A stretch of 64,000 bases of DNA, taken from contig NZ_CZQA01000015.1 in NCBI RefSeq assembly GCF_001458735.1, forward strand, positions 1-64,000. Direction: 5' to 3'. Numbering within the stretch: position 1 is the first letter of the stretch; each line of letters starts with the position of its first letter. Source of the stretch: Candidatus Nitrospira nitrosa (lineage in GTDB: Bacteria > Nitrospirota > Nitrospiria > Nitrospirales > Nitrospiraceae). The position numbers and the translations under genes are program-made. Below the pieces are notes generated by a model. That model saw only the letters and a list, made by a program, of their open reading frames with translations. It was not told where the DNA came from and made no database searches. Shown in pieces: positions 8,213 through 17,687 of the stretch.

Positions 8213-9349
8213 ATGGGGGTTCCTTTACTTGATCTCAAAGTACATCATGAGCCGCTTCACCAGGAAATCATGATGGCGTTGGAACAAATCTTTAAGAGCC
8301 AGGCGTTTATCTTGGGTCCCGATGTGGGCAGGTTGGAAGAGCGGATAGCCGCCTACTGCCAATCTCAATATGGAGTCGGAGTCACGTCTGGGACGGATGC
8401 ACTTTTGATTGCACTCATGGCTCTCGGGATTGCTCCAGGGGATGAGGTGATCACGACGCCCTATTCATTTTTTGCGACGGCTGGAGTTGTTGTTCGTCTT
8501 GGTGCGAAGCCGGTTCTTGTCGACATCGATCCTATAACCTATAATATTGATCCTGCCAAGATCAGCCAGGTTGTGACGACCAAAACCAAAGCCATCATCC
8601 CAGTCCATCTTTATGGTCAATGTGCTGATATGGAGCCGATCATGGAGGTAGCCAAACAGCACAAACTGAGCATTATTGAAGATGCAGCGCAAGCGATTGG
8701 CTCAGAATACCGCGATGGTCGTCGGGCCTGCAGCATAGGGACTATCGGCTGTTTGTCGTTTTTCCCGAGTAAGAACTTGGGTTGCTTAGGTGATGGGGGG
8801 ATGGCTGTGACCAGTGATCCTGAGCTTGCGGAGCGGATGAAGATTTTGCGAGTTCATGGGAGCAAACCGAAATACTACCATAAGCTGATCGGTGGAAACT
8901 TTCGGTTGGATACGATTCAGGCTGCGGTTCTCAACATCAAACTGAACTATTTGGATGAATGGACGAGAAAGCGGCAGAAAAACGCGATCCGGTACGGAGA
9001 GCTCTTTAAGCTGAGCGGGCTCCTGGATAAGGCAAAGGTACGGTTGCCAGCACCGGTTTATCGAGAATCAGGTGTTCATCATTACCACATCTACAACCAA
9101 TTTATTCTTCGAGTAGATCGACGAGATGCGCTGGTGGCATACCTCAAGCAGAAGGAGATCGGGGTGGAAATCTACTATCCGGTTCCCTTCCATCTCCAGG
9201 AATGTTTTGGGTATTTGGGATATAAGGAAGGGGATTTCCCTGAGTCCGAGCGCGCGGCCAAAGAAACGATCGCTCTTCCGATCTATCCGGAGTTGACGAT
9301 GGAACAGCAAGTTGAGGTGGTTGAGACGGTGACGGCCTTCTACGGGTAG
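8213..9349 (+). CDS. DegT/DnrJ/EryC1/StrS sugar aminotransferase
   Basis: This 378-residue PLP enzyme should convert a keto-sugar nucleotide to an amino sugar, using glutamate as donor. The phosphate-binding TSGTDAL (58-64), Asp157 in IEDAAQA, and the Schiff-base Lys187 in FFPSKNLG are all in place. The sequence is closest in feel to the WbpE/3-keto-GlcNAcA aminotransferase branch (PLLDLKVHHEPL opening, IYYPVPFHLQ near the end). Length is normal. It supplies amino-deoxy sugar precursors for the surrounding glycan genes. A second family member lies 2 kb downstream, suggesting two different amino sugars. The exact substrate is not determined. Confidence 0.88.
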   Translation: MGVPLLDLKVHHEPLHQEIMMALEQIFKSQAFILGPDVGRLEERIAAYCQSQYGVGVTSGTDALLIALMALGIAPGDEVITTPYSFFATAGVVVRLGAKPVLVDIDPITYNIDPAKISQVVTTKTKAIIPVHLYGQCADMEPIMEVAKQHKLSIIEDAAQAIGSEYRDGRRACSIGTIGCLSFFPSKNLGCLGDGGMAVTSDPELAERMKILRVHGSKPKYYHKLIGGNFRLDTIQAAVLNIKLNYLDEWTRKRQKNAIRYGELFKLSGLLDKAKVRLPAPVYRESGVHHYHIYNQFILRVDRRDALVAYLKQKEIGVEIYYPVPFHLQECFGYLGYKEGDFPESERAAKETIALPIYPELTMEQQVEVVETVTAFYG

Positions 9350-9403
9350 CTACGAAGGGCGGTACTCGTAATAGGAGCACTATTCTCAACAATGTTGCAG
9401 GGC

Positions 9404-9433
9404 TTAGCGCGCAACAGTGAGGTTGTGCGCTAG
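9404..9433 (+). terminator. Hairpin after aminotransferase gene
   Basis: TTAGCGCGCAAC (9404-9415) pairs with GTTGTGCGCTAG (9422-9433) across a 6-base loop, with one G-T pair and one end mismatch. It lies 55 bp after the aminotransferase stop. There is no clear T-run, so it may be a weak or Rho-assisted terminator or simply an mRNA-stabilising hairpin. Confidence 0.4.
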
Positions 9434-9577
9434 TGAGCGCCTGGTATGGTATGTTTTGTGAGTTTTGAGGCTGCAAGAGCACGATATAGGCCACTGCAAT
9501 TAGAGATTCCGTGGTTCATGTGTCTTCATGTTGCGTTACCCTGAATAATGGTTGGTGGTTTCAACTGGGTATGTATA

Positions 9578-10204
9578 CTAAGCTCTAGCAGGTGGTGTTA
9601 TTATAGCTGTTTCGTTCGAGCATGGACTTTCATGACTGGAGTATGAACTCACAGCAAAGAAATAGGGTGTGTTAGGTTCAAGCTCCGTAATCGTAACAGA
9701 GGGCGATTCAACCGAATATCTCTCCTCATAGGAGCATACTCCTGGTTCTCCAGAAGATTGTTTCCCGTAGTATATGTAGTAGCCATTCACGTTTGAATCT
9801 GTACTTGGTTGCCACGTCACTTCCGCCGTGGCTCCCGACGGCGTTGAATTTAAAGCTACCAGAGGGGTTCCTGTAGGGGCTTGTGGCGGAGGACTATCTG
9901 CTGCTGGTTCCTCAGCAGAGCCAGCAGTCAAACTTGCATCAGGGGTGAGAGCGAGTGCATCTTCTGGGGCCTCTGCATCACCGGCGTGTAACTCATCAGG
10001 GAGGGACGCTACATCTGATGATGGTGAGTCCGCTTCTCTGGAGGCGGAGCCTGCTTCAGCAGACGGTGTTGTGGAGAGACTAGATGGTAAGGGACTGTTT
10101 TCTCCACCCCCTCCGCATCCCAAGATAGTCGACAACGCGAAAGGAACCGTGATTGCTATTAGTATACGATAGCCTAAAATTAACCACGTTTTATTCTTTA
10201 ACAT
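9578..10204 (-). CDS. Lipoprotein with fibronectin type III domain
   Basis: This 208-residue protein has a lipoprotein signal with lipobox LSTILGC, giving a lipidated Cys30. A low-complexity region rich in Ser, Ala, Asp, Glu and Pro (about 35-110) acts as a flexible spacer. The C terminus (about 112-205) is a fibronectin III fold: VTWQPSTDSNVNGYYIYYG, then VTITELEPNTPYFFAVSSYS. It is likely tethered to a membrane with the Fn3 domain displayed in the periplasm or outside. It is transcribed opposite to its EPS neighbours. The Fn3 strand pattern resembles the Fn3 domains in the NHL-repeat protein at 19094. A glycan- or protein-binding role is inference. Confidence 0.75.
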   Translation of the reverse strand: MLKNKTWLILGYRILIAITVPFALSTILGCGGGGENSPLPSSLSTTPSAEAGSASREADSPSSDVASLPDELHAGDAEAPEDALALTPDASLTAGSAEEPAADSPPPQAPTGTPLVALNSTPSGATAEVTWQPSTDSNVNGYYIYYGKQSSGEPGVCSYEERYSVESPSVTITELEPNTPYFFAVSSYSSHESPCSNETAIITPPARA

Positions 10205-10592
10205 TAGAGAGGTCTTCCTATATCACCTGGTTACTCGAAAAGTGGTAGGTGCACTAGCCCATTGTGGTATGCCAAACCAGACCCCAACATCATCATTCAT
10301 CGTCCAATTTTTGCTGGCAAGCCAGGAAAAAGCAAAACATATGCCAGTAAGAATTGTTATCAAACTCCTTAAAATTATGAGGATAGTTTTTGATACTAAA
10401 CTTTGGCAGTGTAGTGAGCTGAAGGGGGCACCCTTCACAATCGTCCAGGTGAATGCCGTGGATGAAGGTACCGATCCCGATTGGTGGAGCATCACAGCTC
10501 ATTGCCGTGTTCTGCTATGGTTACCGACAGACATGGGAGGCAGGTCTAGGCGATTCTTGTGCGTGTGAGGTGCCAATTTAGCCAAGATCCTG
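10205..10592. other. 388-bp gap upstream of lipoprotein gene
   Basis: This stretch contains the 5' side of the minus-strand lipoprotein gene and leads into an IS remnant. Several short open frames exist on both strands but none has an RBS, a family motif or convincing composition. Nothing else is seen. Confidence 0.35.
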
Positions 10593-11190
10593 TTGTGTAG
10601 GACACTTTTGGTGTCCCCAAGCGGCTACCCTGCCTGGTCAAAACCCCAATTCTCCGAAACGCGCTCAGAAGGCCGTGCGTTTAGAAGTGGCGATTCAGGC
10701 CGCACATGTGCGCGCCGGGCAGATTTATGGGCCGGAGCGCCTCCAGGCAGAATTCCGTTACGGCGGGTTCCTTGTTGGGGTCCGGAGCATTAGGCAGCTG
10801 TGGAAGAAGCTGGACCTAGGCTGCACGCAGGTGTGCCGGGTTCATGACCACAACGGGGCAAAGCACTTACTGCTGGTGGGGAGGGCCTAATTAGCTAAAA
10901 TGGTTGTCACCGGGTGACCGGATAAGGTCTGGGGCATCGATATTGTACATGTGTGCTGACTGTGGAAGGGTGGCCATATCTGGCTGTGCCCATCTGATTG
11001 CACGGGCCCGACGACTTCGATTCCGGTTTGCTGTGCGCCTGTAGGGGTGGGCAGTGTTGTTCCACTACCTGCATCGCCCTCCGCGGGGCTGCCCATTACG
11101 GTGTAGGTGGACTGAGAGTTGACTGAAGGCGGATGATGCTCGGTAGCTCCAGCATGGGCTAGCTGTCCATACCGTGCTGGTCATCCAAAT
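10593..11190 (+). pseudogene. Decayed IS3-family OrfB transposase
   Basis: The first frame gives CRTLLVSPSGYPAW, the start of an IS3 OrfB. A frameshift near 10660 leads to RLEVAIQAAHVRAGQIYGPE and RLQAEFRYGGF, the HTH_21 region. After a stop at 10890 a third segment translates as PDKVWGIDIVHV, then EGWPYLAV, which contains the first catalytic Asp of the integrase core. The remainder to about 11190 is too degraded to follow. Multiple frameshifts and stops make this inactive. It is a different lineage from the intact element at 7-1237. The 279 bp up to the next gene show no further gene. Confidence 0.6.
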
Positions 11191-11469
11191 GTACGCCGTA
11201 CGCCCACGGCATCTCTTCCTGATTGTCTATTTTACCCCCTATTCGTGGAATTGTTGATTATAACGCTTTAATCTCGATATTCTCTAATAGCCTTAAGTTT
11301 CCTAGTGTTGTATTATGACGAGGGTAGACTGTGTTCCACTCAAGAAAGCCTCCCTTCAGGGTAGCCGTGTTTCTTCTGCCCCCCCCAAAGAAGGATTGTG
11401 AATTTTTGAAGTTATGGGAAAGTGTGTCTTGTTTGGTGAGCGGCCTTTAGCCAGAGAGGAGTTCAGTGA

Positions 11470-12627
11470 ATGAAAGACTTTCTGCCGTTTCATAGGTCTG
11501 ATGTGGGTGAAGAGGAAGTCGCTGAAGTCGTTGAAGTTCTTCGATCCGGCTGGCTGACAACGGGTCCTAAGGTGCGAGAATTCGAGAGAGAATTTGCTGC
11601 GATGGTTGGGGCCCAGCATGCCATTGCTGTTAATTCTTGCACGGCTGCTCTCCATCTTGCCCTTGAGGCCATTGGCATAGGTGAAGGTGATGAGGTCCTG
11701 GTTCCAACCATGACGTTTGCGGCGACAGCCGAGGTAGTGACGTACTTTAGGGCCAAGCCTGTGTTACTGGACTGTACTGAAGGTACCTTGAACCTGAACA
11801 CGGATTTGATTGAGAAAGCCATCTCGAAGAAGACAAAGGCGATCATTCCTGTCCATTTTGCAGGACATCCGTGCGATCTCAAGCCGATTCATACGATTGC
11901 GAAAACGAATAACTTGCATGTGATCGAAGATGCGGCACACGCGCTACCGGCACGATATCACGGGAAAATGATTGGGAGTATTTCTGATATCACATGCTTT
12001 TCCTTCTACGCGACAAAGAATATTACTACCGGCGAAGGCGGAATGATTACTACGGATAACGCTGAGTGGGCTGCCCGTATGCGGATGATGAGTTTACACG
12101 GACTCAGTCGTGATGCGTGGAATCGCTATTCCTCGAAGGGGTCATGGTATTACGAAATTTTGTCACCCGGTTTTAAGTATAACTTGACGGATATTGCTGC
12201 TGCCCTCGGGTTGGCTCAGCTGAAGAAGTGCGATCGGTTTTGGAAGGGGCGCGAGCAATATGCGGCTAGGTATCGGGAAGGGTTTAAAGATCTGCCTGAG
12301 ATTGTCTGCCCTGAAGCTGCAGCACACGTGCAACATGCGTGGCATTTGTACGTGATCCAGTTGGAGTTGGACCGCCTGCGGATTAGCCGTGATGAGTTCA
12401 TTCGTCAACTTCAGGAAGCTGGTGTTGGGTGTAGTGTGCATTTCATCCCCCTTCATTTGCATCCCTATCACCGAGATAAGGGAAGCTATCGACCTGAAGA
12501 TTTCCCAGTCTCGAGCAAGATGTTCCAGCGGATCGTTTCGTTGCCGTTGTATTCAAAGATGACGGAAGATGAGATTGATCGAGTCATCGGGATCGTTCGT
12601 GATCTTGTGACGAGGAGCCGACGCTAA
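11470..12627 (+). CDS. DegT/DnrJ/EryC1/StrS aminotransferase (PglE/ArnB-like)
   Basis: The protein has 385 residues. The fold-type I PLP site is complete: NSCTAALHLAL (55-65), Asp154 in IEDAAHALPA, and Schiff-base Lys183 in YATKNITTGEGGM. That last motif and CSVHFIPLHLHPYY-like ending are typical of the 4-amino-sugar branch (PglE, PseC, ArnB). It should aminate the 4-keto product made by the dehydratase encoded next to it. Its stop codon overlaps the ATG of the next gene by one base, so the two are translationally coupled. An AGAGAGGAG RBS-like stretch precedes the ATG. Function in making a UDP-4-amino-6-deoxy sugar is strongly suggested by context. Confidence 0.9.
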   Translation: MKDFLPFHRSDVGEEEVAEVVEVLRSGWLTTGPKVREFEREFAAMVGAQHAIAVNSCTAALHLALEAIGIGEGDEVLVPTMTFAATAEVVTYFRAKPVLLDCTEGTLNLNTDLIEKAISKKTKAIIPVHFAGHPCDLKPIHTIAKTNNLHVIEDAAHALPARYHGKMIGSISDITCFSFYATKNITTGEGGMITTDNAEWAARMRMMSLHGLSRDAWNRYSSKGSWYYEILSPGFKYNLTDIAAALGLAQLKKCDRFWKGREQYAARYREGFKDLPEIVCPEAAAHVQHAWHLYVIQLELDRLRISRDEFIRQLQEAGVGCSVHFIPLHLHPYHRDKGSYRPEDFPVSSKMFQRIVSLPLYSKMTEDEIDRVIGIVRDLVTRSRR

Positions 12628-15173
12628 TGAAACGTACGTGTGATATTTGTTTGGCAACTCTTGGATTGCTCATCACCTCGCCGCTCCTGGCTCTGATTGC
12701 TCTGTTGATCAAGCTTGACTCGTCAGGGCCTGTGATCTTCCGGCAGATTCGTGTCGGGCAAGGATTCCGCCCATTCGCGATTCGAAAGTTTCGCACAATG
12801 GTCGCGACTGATTCAGTGGGCGGCCCACTTGTCACTGTTGGTCGAGATCGTCGTATCACGAGGGTTGGGCATATTTTGCGGGGGCTTAAGCTTGATGAAT
12901 TGCCACAGTTATGGAATGTCCTTCTAGGGGATATGAGCCTTGTGGGGCCAAGACCGGAAGTTCCTCGTTATGTGGAGTGTGCACGTGCGGAATTTGCCGA
13001 AGTGCTTACGGTGCGACCTGGTATCACGGACTTGGCGTCGTTGAAGTACATTAATGAAGCCGCAATTCTCGACGCTTCGGCGAACCCTGAGGAAGAGTAT
13101 CAGCATAAAGTTCTTCCGGAAAAGCTACGGCTGGCAAAGCTCTATATCCGCCATATGTCTTTGCGGCTTGATTTCGCCATTATCTTGCAGACCGTGCTTC
13201 GTATTGCCAAATTGCCCCTTGTGGTTCTTACGCTTCCGGAGCTCAAGGCTGCAGTTGAGGTTTCGACCGATTCTCCATGGTCAGGCTTGTCTGCTTTCAT
13301 TATCAGATGGAGGCGGCCCATTATTGTTGTAATCGACGTAGGGCTTATCATTCTGGCTAACTACCTAGCATTTTTCCTGCGATACGATGGGAATATTCCC
13401 CAGGGCGAGCGCTACGTCTTTGAGCAGACTGTACTGGGGTTGGTTGCCGTCAGGGGAGTTGCATTTGCTTTGTATGGCCTGAACGAAGGTTTGTGGCGAT
13501 ACACCAGCTTGTGGGATCTTCAGAATATTCTGAAGGGTGTCCTGGCGAGCACAGTCGCGTTTGTCGGCTGGGTTTATTGGGTGATGGGGATTTACAGCTA
13601 CCCTCGTTCCATATTTGCTATCGATGCCATACTCGTAGTGGGGTTCCTTGCAGGCGTGAGATTATCCTCGAGAGTTTTGCGCGATAAAGTCGTATTTCAG
13701 AAACGGCGAAGGGTATTGGTGATTGGTGCTGGAGATTCGGGCGAGCGGGTTGTGCGAGAGATGAAGACGCGCAGCGTATTTAATTGCCAACCTGTTGGGC
13801 TTGTTGACGACAATGGTCTACTCCTCAATCAGCGTATTCACGGAGTTCGCGTGCTGGGGGCCATGCAAGATATCCCTAAGCTGATGGAAACGCTCAAGCC
13901 AGAGGTTGTTGTGGTTGCGGTGCCCAATCCGACACCGGAGTTCCTTCGTGACCTGGTCATCAAGCTAGAGCCATATGATGTGTCAATTAAGACCTTGCCT
14001 GGCAAGGAAGAGCTTCTCACGGATCAAAGCGCTGTTAGTCAGATTCGAAATGTGTCCATCCCCGATCTTTTGTCTCGTGCCCCTGTGAATCTCGACAGTC
14101 GTGCCACGAGACAGCTAGTGCGAGATAAAACGGTCATGATTACTGGTGCAGGTGGATCGATTGGGTCAGAATTGGCTCGCCAAATTGCGTCGTTCGAGCC
14201 CAAGGTGCTGTTGTTGTATGAGCGTCACGAGAACAGTCTCTATAACATCCATAAGGAGCTTGATGATAAGAAGTATCCCTTCTCAATTATTCCATTGATT
14301 GGGGATATTACAGATGCACAAAGACTTTCGGCCGTACTTGAGCGATACCGTCCGCAGATTTTGTTTCATGCAGCGGCGCACAAGCATGTCCCTCTTGTTG
14401 AGGCGAATCCTGTTGAGGCCGTGAAGAATAATTGCATTGGCACGCGTATCGTGGCTGAAGCGGCCAGTCTTTATGGAGTAGAGCAATTCGTCCATATTTC
14501 GACTGACAAAGCAGTCAACCCATCGAGTGTGATGGGTGCGACCAAACGAGTGGCTGAGCTCGTTATTCAGGACATTGCCAGAACCAGCCGGACGAGATTT
14601 CTTCTCGTTCGGTTTGGAAATGTTCTCGGCAGTAGTGGGAGCGTCTTGCTTCGTTTCCAGGAACAGATCAGATCTGGTGGTCCGGTGACGGTGACGCACC
14701 CGGAGATCCGACGCTACTTCATGCTGATTCCGGAGGCGGTGCAGCTGGTTCTCCAGGCGGCCACTATTGGGGAGCAAGGTCATACCTACATTCTCGATAT
14801 GGGGGAGCAAATCAAAGTGCTGGATATTGCTCGAAGTCTTATTCGTTTGTCCGGACTTGTCCCCGGTAGAGATGTTCCTATTCGATTTGTAGGGCTTCGT
14901 CCGGGAGAGAAGCTGTATGAGGAGTTAGTCGGTGAGGGAGAGATCGCGGTGAACTCCCCGCTGGACAAGATTTTGCAAATCCGGACGGTCAATCCTCTCG
15001 ACTTCGACATATTTCGAGAGAAACTATCGGCGCTGGAAGTTGCCAGCTCTCATGATGAGCCCATTGTCGTGCTTGAACACCTGAAGGAAATTGTTCCGAT
15101 GTTTGCGACAGCGGGTACGGAGTCTGAACTGGAAGCCATTCCAAGCGGAGTCGATTCTTTCGTGAAACAGTGA
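12627..15173 (+). CDS. Fused phosphoglycosyltransferase and 4,6-dehydratase
   Basis: This 848-residue protein joins two normally separate enzymes. Residues 1-200 are a PglC/WcaJ-type phosphoglycosyltransferase: a membrane-inserted N-terminal helix, KFRTM (54-58), catalytic Asp90-Glu91 in LDELPQ, and GDMSLVGPRPE. Residues about 228-848 are a PglF/WbpM/CapD-type polytopic dehydratase: four hydrophobic segments (230-345), a CoA-binding-like domain with RVLVIGAGDSGERV, then the SDR domain with GAGGSIGSE (507-515) and the WbpM-type STDKAVNPSSVMGATK, where Met636 replaces the usual Tyr and Lys640 is kept. The first half loads a sugar phosphate onto undecaprenyl phosphate; the second makes the 4-keto-6-deoxy precursor. 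The aminotransferase for the intervening step is encoded immediately upstream with a one-base overlap. Confidence 0.9.
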   Translation: MKRTCDICLATLGLLITSPLLALIALLIKLDSSGPVIFRQIRVGQGFRPFAIRKFRTMVATDSVGGPLVTVGRDRRITRVGHILRGLKLDELPQLWNVLLGDMSLVGPRPEVPRYVECARAEFAEVLTVRPGITDLASLKYINEAAILDASANPEEEYQHKVLPEKLRLAKLYIRHMSLRLDFAIILQTVLRIAKLPLVVLTLPELKAAVEVSTDSPWSGLSAFIIRWRRPIIVVIDVGLIILANYLAFFLRYDGNIPQGERYVFEQTVLGLVAVRGVAFALYGLNEGLWRYTSLWDLQNILKGVLASTVAFVGWVYWVMGIYSYPRSIFAIDAILVVGFLAGVRLSSRVLRDKVVFQKRRRVLVIGAGDSGERVVREMKTRSVFNCQPVGLVDDNGLLLNQRIHGVRVLGAMQDIPKLMETLKPEVVVVAVPNPTPEFLRDLVIKLEPYDVSIKTLPGKEELLTDQSAVSQIRNVSIPDLLSRAPVNLDSRATRQLVRDKTVMITGAGGSIGSELARQIASFEPKVLLLYERHENSLYNIHKELDDKKYPFSIIPLIGDITDAQRLSAVLERYRPQILFHAAAHKHVPLVEANPVEAVKNNCIGTRIVAEAASLYGVEQFVHISTDKAVNPSSVMGATKRVAELVIQDIARTSRTRFLLVRFGNVLGSSGSVLLRFQEQIRSGGPVTVTHPEIRRYFMLIPEAVQLVLQAATIGEQGHTYILDMGEQIKVLDIARSLIRLSGLVPGRDVPIRFVGLRPGEKLYEELVGEGEIAVNSPLDKILQIRTVNPLDFDIFREKLSALEVASSHDEPIVVLEHLKEIVPMFATAGTESELEAIPSGVDSFVKQ

Positions 15174-15246
15174 TGGCGACAGGGAGAAGCATTACAGGTC
15201 CACATCGTGGTCGTGTCTTCCCACAAAACTTGGAGCATAGGTAACC

Positions 15247-17580
15247 ATGCAACATTTTGAGGCCCCTGTACACGTAGAGCAAGATGGCTTTCGTGCCGCT
15301 CGTGAGTATCTGGTCATCGCTTCACGTAATAAATGGGTCATTCTCGGATCACTTGCACTTTCTCTGGTCTTGGCGTTGGCGTATTACCTCATTGCCACCA
15401 AGTATTATCAATCGAACACGTTAATCGTTGCCGAAGGCCCAAAGGGCATCAATAGTGTCATCGATAGGTTCGATAGTGGAGGGAGAAAGGGCGACCTCGA
15501 AGATAAATTTGATCAAATCCTGTTTCTTATTCAGCGACAAATCATCAGCCCTGATTTTTTGGGGGAAGTTGCCAAGGAAACGGGTTTATATGCCGATGGG
15601 CTGGATGAAGAAGGGCAGGCAGATATTCTCTATCAGGTAGCCCGCAGGACACGAGTTGAACGTGTCAAAATGGATGCATCGGCTGGCTTTAGTAGCTCGA
15701 CTTTTTTGGAAGGATTTGTGATCGCTTATATGGATCAGGATCCGAAAACTGCCATGCGGGTGACGACGCGCATGGCCGACAAATTCATTGAAGATACGAA
15801 CAAGGAACGTGAAAAGGAAGTCGAGGGTGCCGGAGAGTTTTTGGATCAAGAGTTGCAGCAGATGAAGCGTGAATTGGAGAAAAAAGAAGAGCGCATCAGT
15901 CAGTTTAAGAAGACACACGTAGGAGGGCTTCCCAGCCAGGGAGAAGCCAATATGCGTTCACTGGATCGTGTGGAAGTGGATCTCGTGAAGACGAACGAGG
16001 ATCTACAGCGCCATTCTGAGAAGCTTACCATGCTGAATCAAGCGGTGCAGCAGTACCGAGCGTCTGGGCAGCAAAGTCCTAGTCTTGTAACCTCACGATC
16101 CATGGAACCAGATCCGTTGTTTAAGAGGCTTCGAGAACTGCGAGAACAACTTGTGAAATTGAGGGCTGAGTTCTGGGATGGGTATCCCGAGGTGGTTTTA
16201 GTAAAGGAAGAAATTCGACAAGTCGAGGATGAGTTAGTAAATGTGTATGGCCGAGACGCAATCCGGTCGGATAAGGCACCGCTCGATCCGTATCTTCAGG
16301 ACCTTGCGAAGTTGCAGAGTGAAGAGAGGGCAGAGATTTCGCTGCTCCAGCGGCGCCTCGGGCAATTACAAGTTTCCAGGCAAGATCTTGAAAAACGACT
16401 GGAGCGGTCGCCCATCGTTGAACAAGAACTCCTGGTTCTTGAACGCGACTACAGTAATCTGAAGGACAATTATGCAAAAATTCTCGATAAACGCTTGCAC
16501 ACACGCGTCCAGGAGAACATCGAGAAACGACAGCAAGGCGGGAAGTTCCGCATCATCGAGCATGCTATGCTCCCGCTGGCACCAGTTGCCCCAAACAAAG
16601 TGAAAGTGTTGGCGCTAGGACTTTTGTTCGGCTGTGTGTTAGGAGGAGGGCTGGCGATCCTACGCGAACGACTGACGGAACAATTCCGAAGTCCAGAGGA
16701 TGTGGAATTTCTACTTGCGGGGCCTCGATTGTTGGCTGCTATTCCTGATTTTTCATCCTTGTGGCAGACAGGTAATGGTTCAGATTCACCGCAGCGATCC
16801 GCATTGCCAAGGCTTTCCCTCGGCATGACCATGAACTCCCGATCTGAGGTTGCACTCAACAATCGATCTGCCGTAGCGCAATCGAGCTTCCAGGAGCTTG
16901 ATCGAAGATTTGTTACGAAACTCTTCCCGCGTTCCATGGCAGCCGAGCAATATCGAGTGGCCGCAGCGCGGTTACAGCTCGCCAATGGAGCGGGTGGGCC
17001 AATCGTTGTATCTGTGACAAGTGCAATTAAGGGTGAGGGCAAAACCACGACCGTGATCAATCTTGGGTATACACTGGCCCGAGATTTTGGAAGACGAGTA
17101 CTCCTCGTGGATTGTGATTTTGTATTTCCTGAAATGGCGGCGTTTCTTGAAGCACCCGTCGAGTATGGACTTGTTGATTGCTTACGAACCAATATTCCCC
17201 CACAGCAAGCGATGGGCGCCTTTTCCGATGTGTCCTGTTGGATTATGCCTGCAGGCCAATCGGTTGCTGGTTCTAATGAATTGTTACGAGCTGGGCAACT
17301 AAGCCGAGTGCTGTCACAGTTGCGAGAGGAGTTTGATTACATCCTTCTGAATGCGCCTCCCATTCTCCCCGTGGCAACCATGAATGTGCTGGAAAGCCAT
17401 TGCGACCTCCATGTGCTTGTCGTGCGGGCAAATGTGACGTCAAAGCAGGCGGTCAAGCAGGCACTTGGTTCGCTACGGGCGCAAAAGCCCATCCATGTGA
17501 TCCTAAATGGCGTGGCGTCCAACTCACTTCCAAGCTACATGCTGGATTATTCGCCAAAGGAACGGTCCGTGGCGGTATAG
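15247..17580 (+). CDS. Wzc-like polysaccharide co-polymerase with CpsD ATPase domain
   Basis: The protein has 777 residues. A Wzz domain begins with a membrane helix (about 27-47, WVILGSLALSLVLALAYY), followed by a long periplasmic coiled coil (about 190-440, rich in Lys/Glu/Gln heptads) and a second helix near 455-475. The cytoplasmic CpsD-like P-loop has Walker A SAIKGEGKTTT (about 592-602) and Walker A' VLLVDCDF. Such proteins control chain length and export of EPS. The C terminus ends SYMLDYSPKERSVAV, with two Tyr instead of the usual cluster. Autophosphorylation may thus be reduced or located elsewhere. It is the last gene of the EPS series, 73 bp after the fusion gene. Confidence 0.88.
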   Translation: MQHFEAPVHVEQDGFRAAREYLVIASRNKWVILGSLALSLVLALAYYLIATKYYQSNTLIVAEGPKGINSVIDRFDSGGRKGDLEDKFDQILFLIQRQIISPDFLGEVAKETGLYADGLDEEGQADILYQVARRTRVERVKMDASAGFSSSTFLEGFVIAYMDQDPKTAMRVTTRMADKFIEDTNKEREKEVEGAGEFLDQELQQMKRELEKKEERISQFKKTHVGGLPSQGEANMRSLDRVEVDLVKTNEDLQRHSEKLTMLNQAVQQYRASGQQSPSLVTSRSMEPDPLFKRLRELREQLVKLRAEFWDGYPEVVLVKEEIRQVEDELVNVYGRDAIRSDKAPLDPYLQDLAKLQSEERAEISLLQRRLGQLQVSRQDLEKRLERSPIVEQELLVLERDYSNLKDNYAKILDKRLHTRVQENIEKRQQGGKFRIIEHAMLPLAPVAPNKVKVLALGLLFGCVLGGGLAILRERLTEQFRSPEDVEFLLAGPRLLAAIPDFSSLWQTGNGSDSPQRSALPRLSLGMTMNSRSEVALNNRSAVAQSSFQELDRRFVTKLFPRSMAAEQYRVAAARLQLANGAGGPIVVSVTSAIKGEGKTTTVINLGYTLARDFGRRVLLVDCDFVFPEMAAFLEAPVEYGLVDCLRTNIPPQQAMGAFSDVSCWIMPAGQSVAGSNELLRAGQLSRVLSQLREEFDYILLNAPPILPVATMNVLESHCDLHVLVVRANVTSKQAVKQALGSLRAQKPIHVILNGVASNSLPSYMLDYSPKERSVAV

Positions 17581-17687
17581 GCATTGGGCCCCTGGATAAG
17601 TGTGAAATGGATAGAAATCTCCCGTCGTTCTTGAAACCAGCGGCTCCCTCCCCTCAGGCCAAAGCGGTCTGGCAGGAGGGGGGGGAC

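Noticed and set aside
10223-10568. Short frames on both strands in the gap after the Fn3 lipoprotein
   Set aside because: No RBS, no motif and mutually overlapping; composition is not protein-like.
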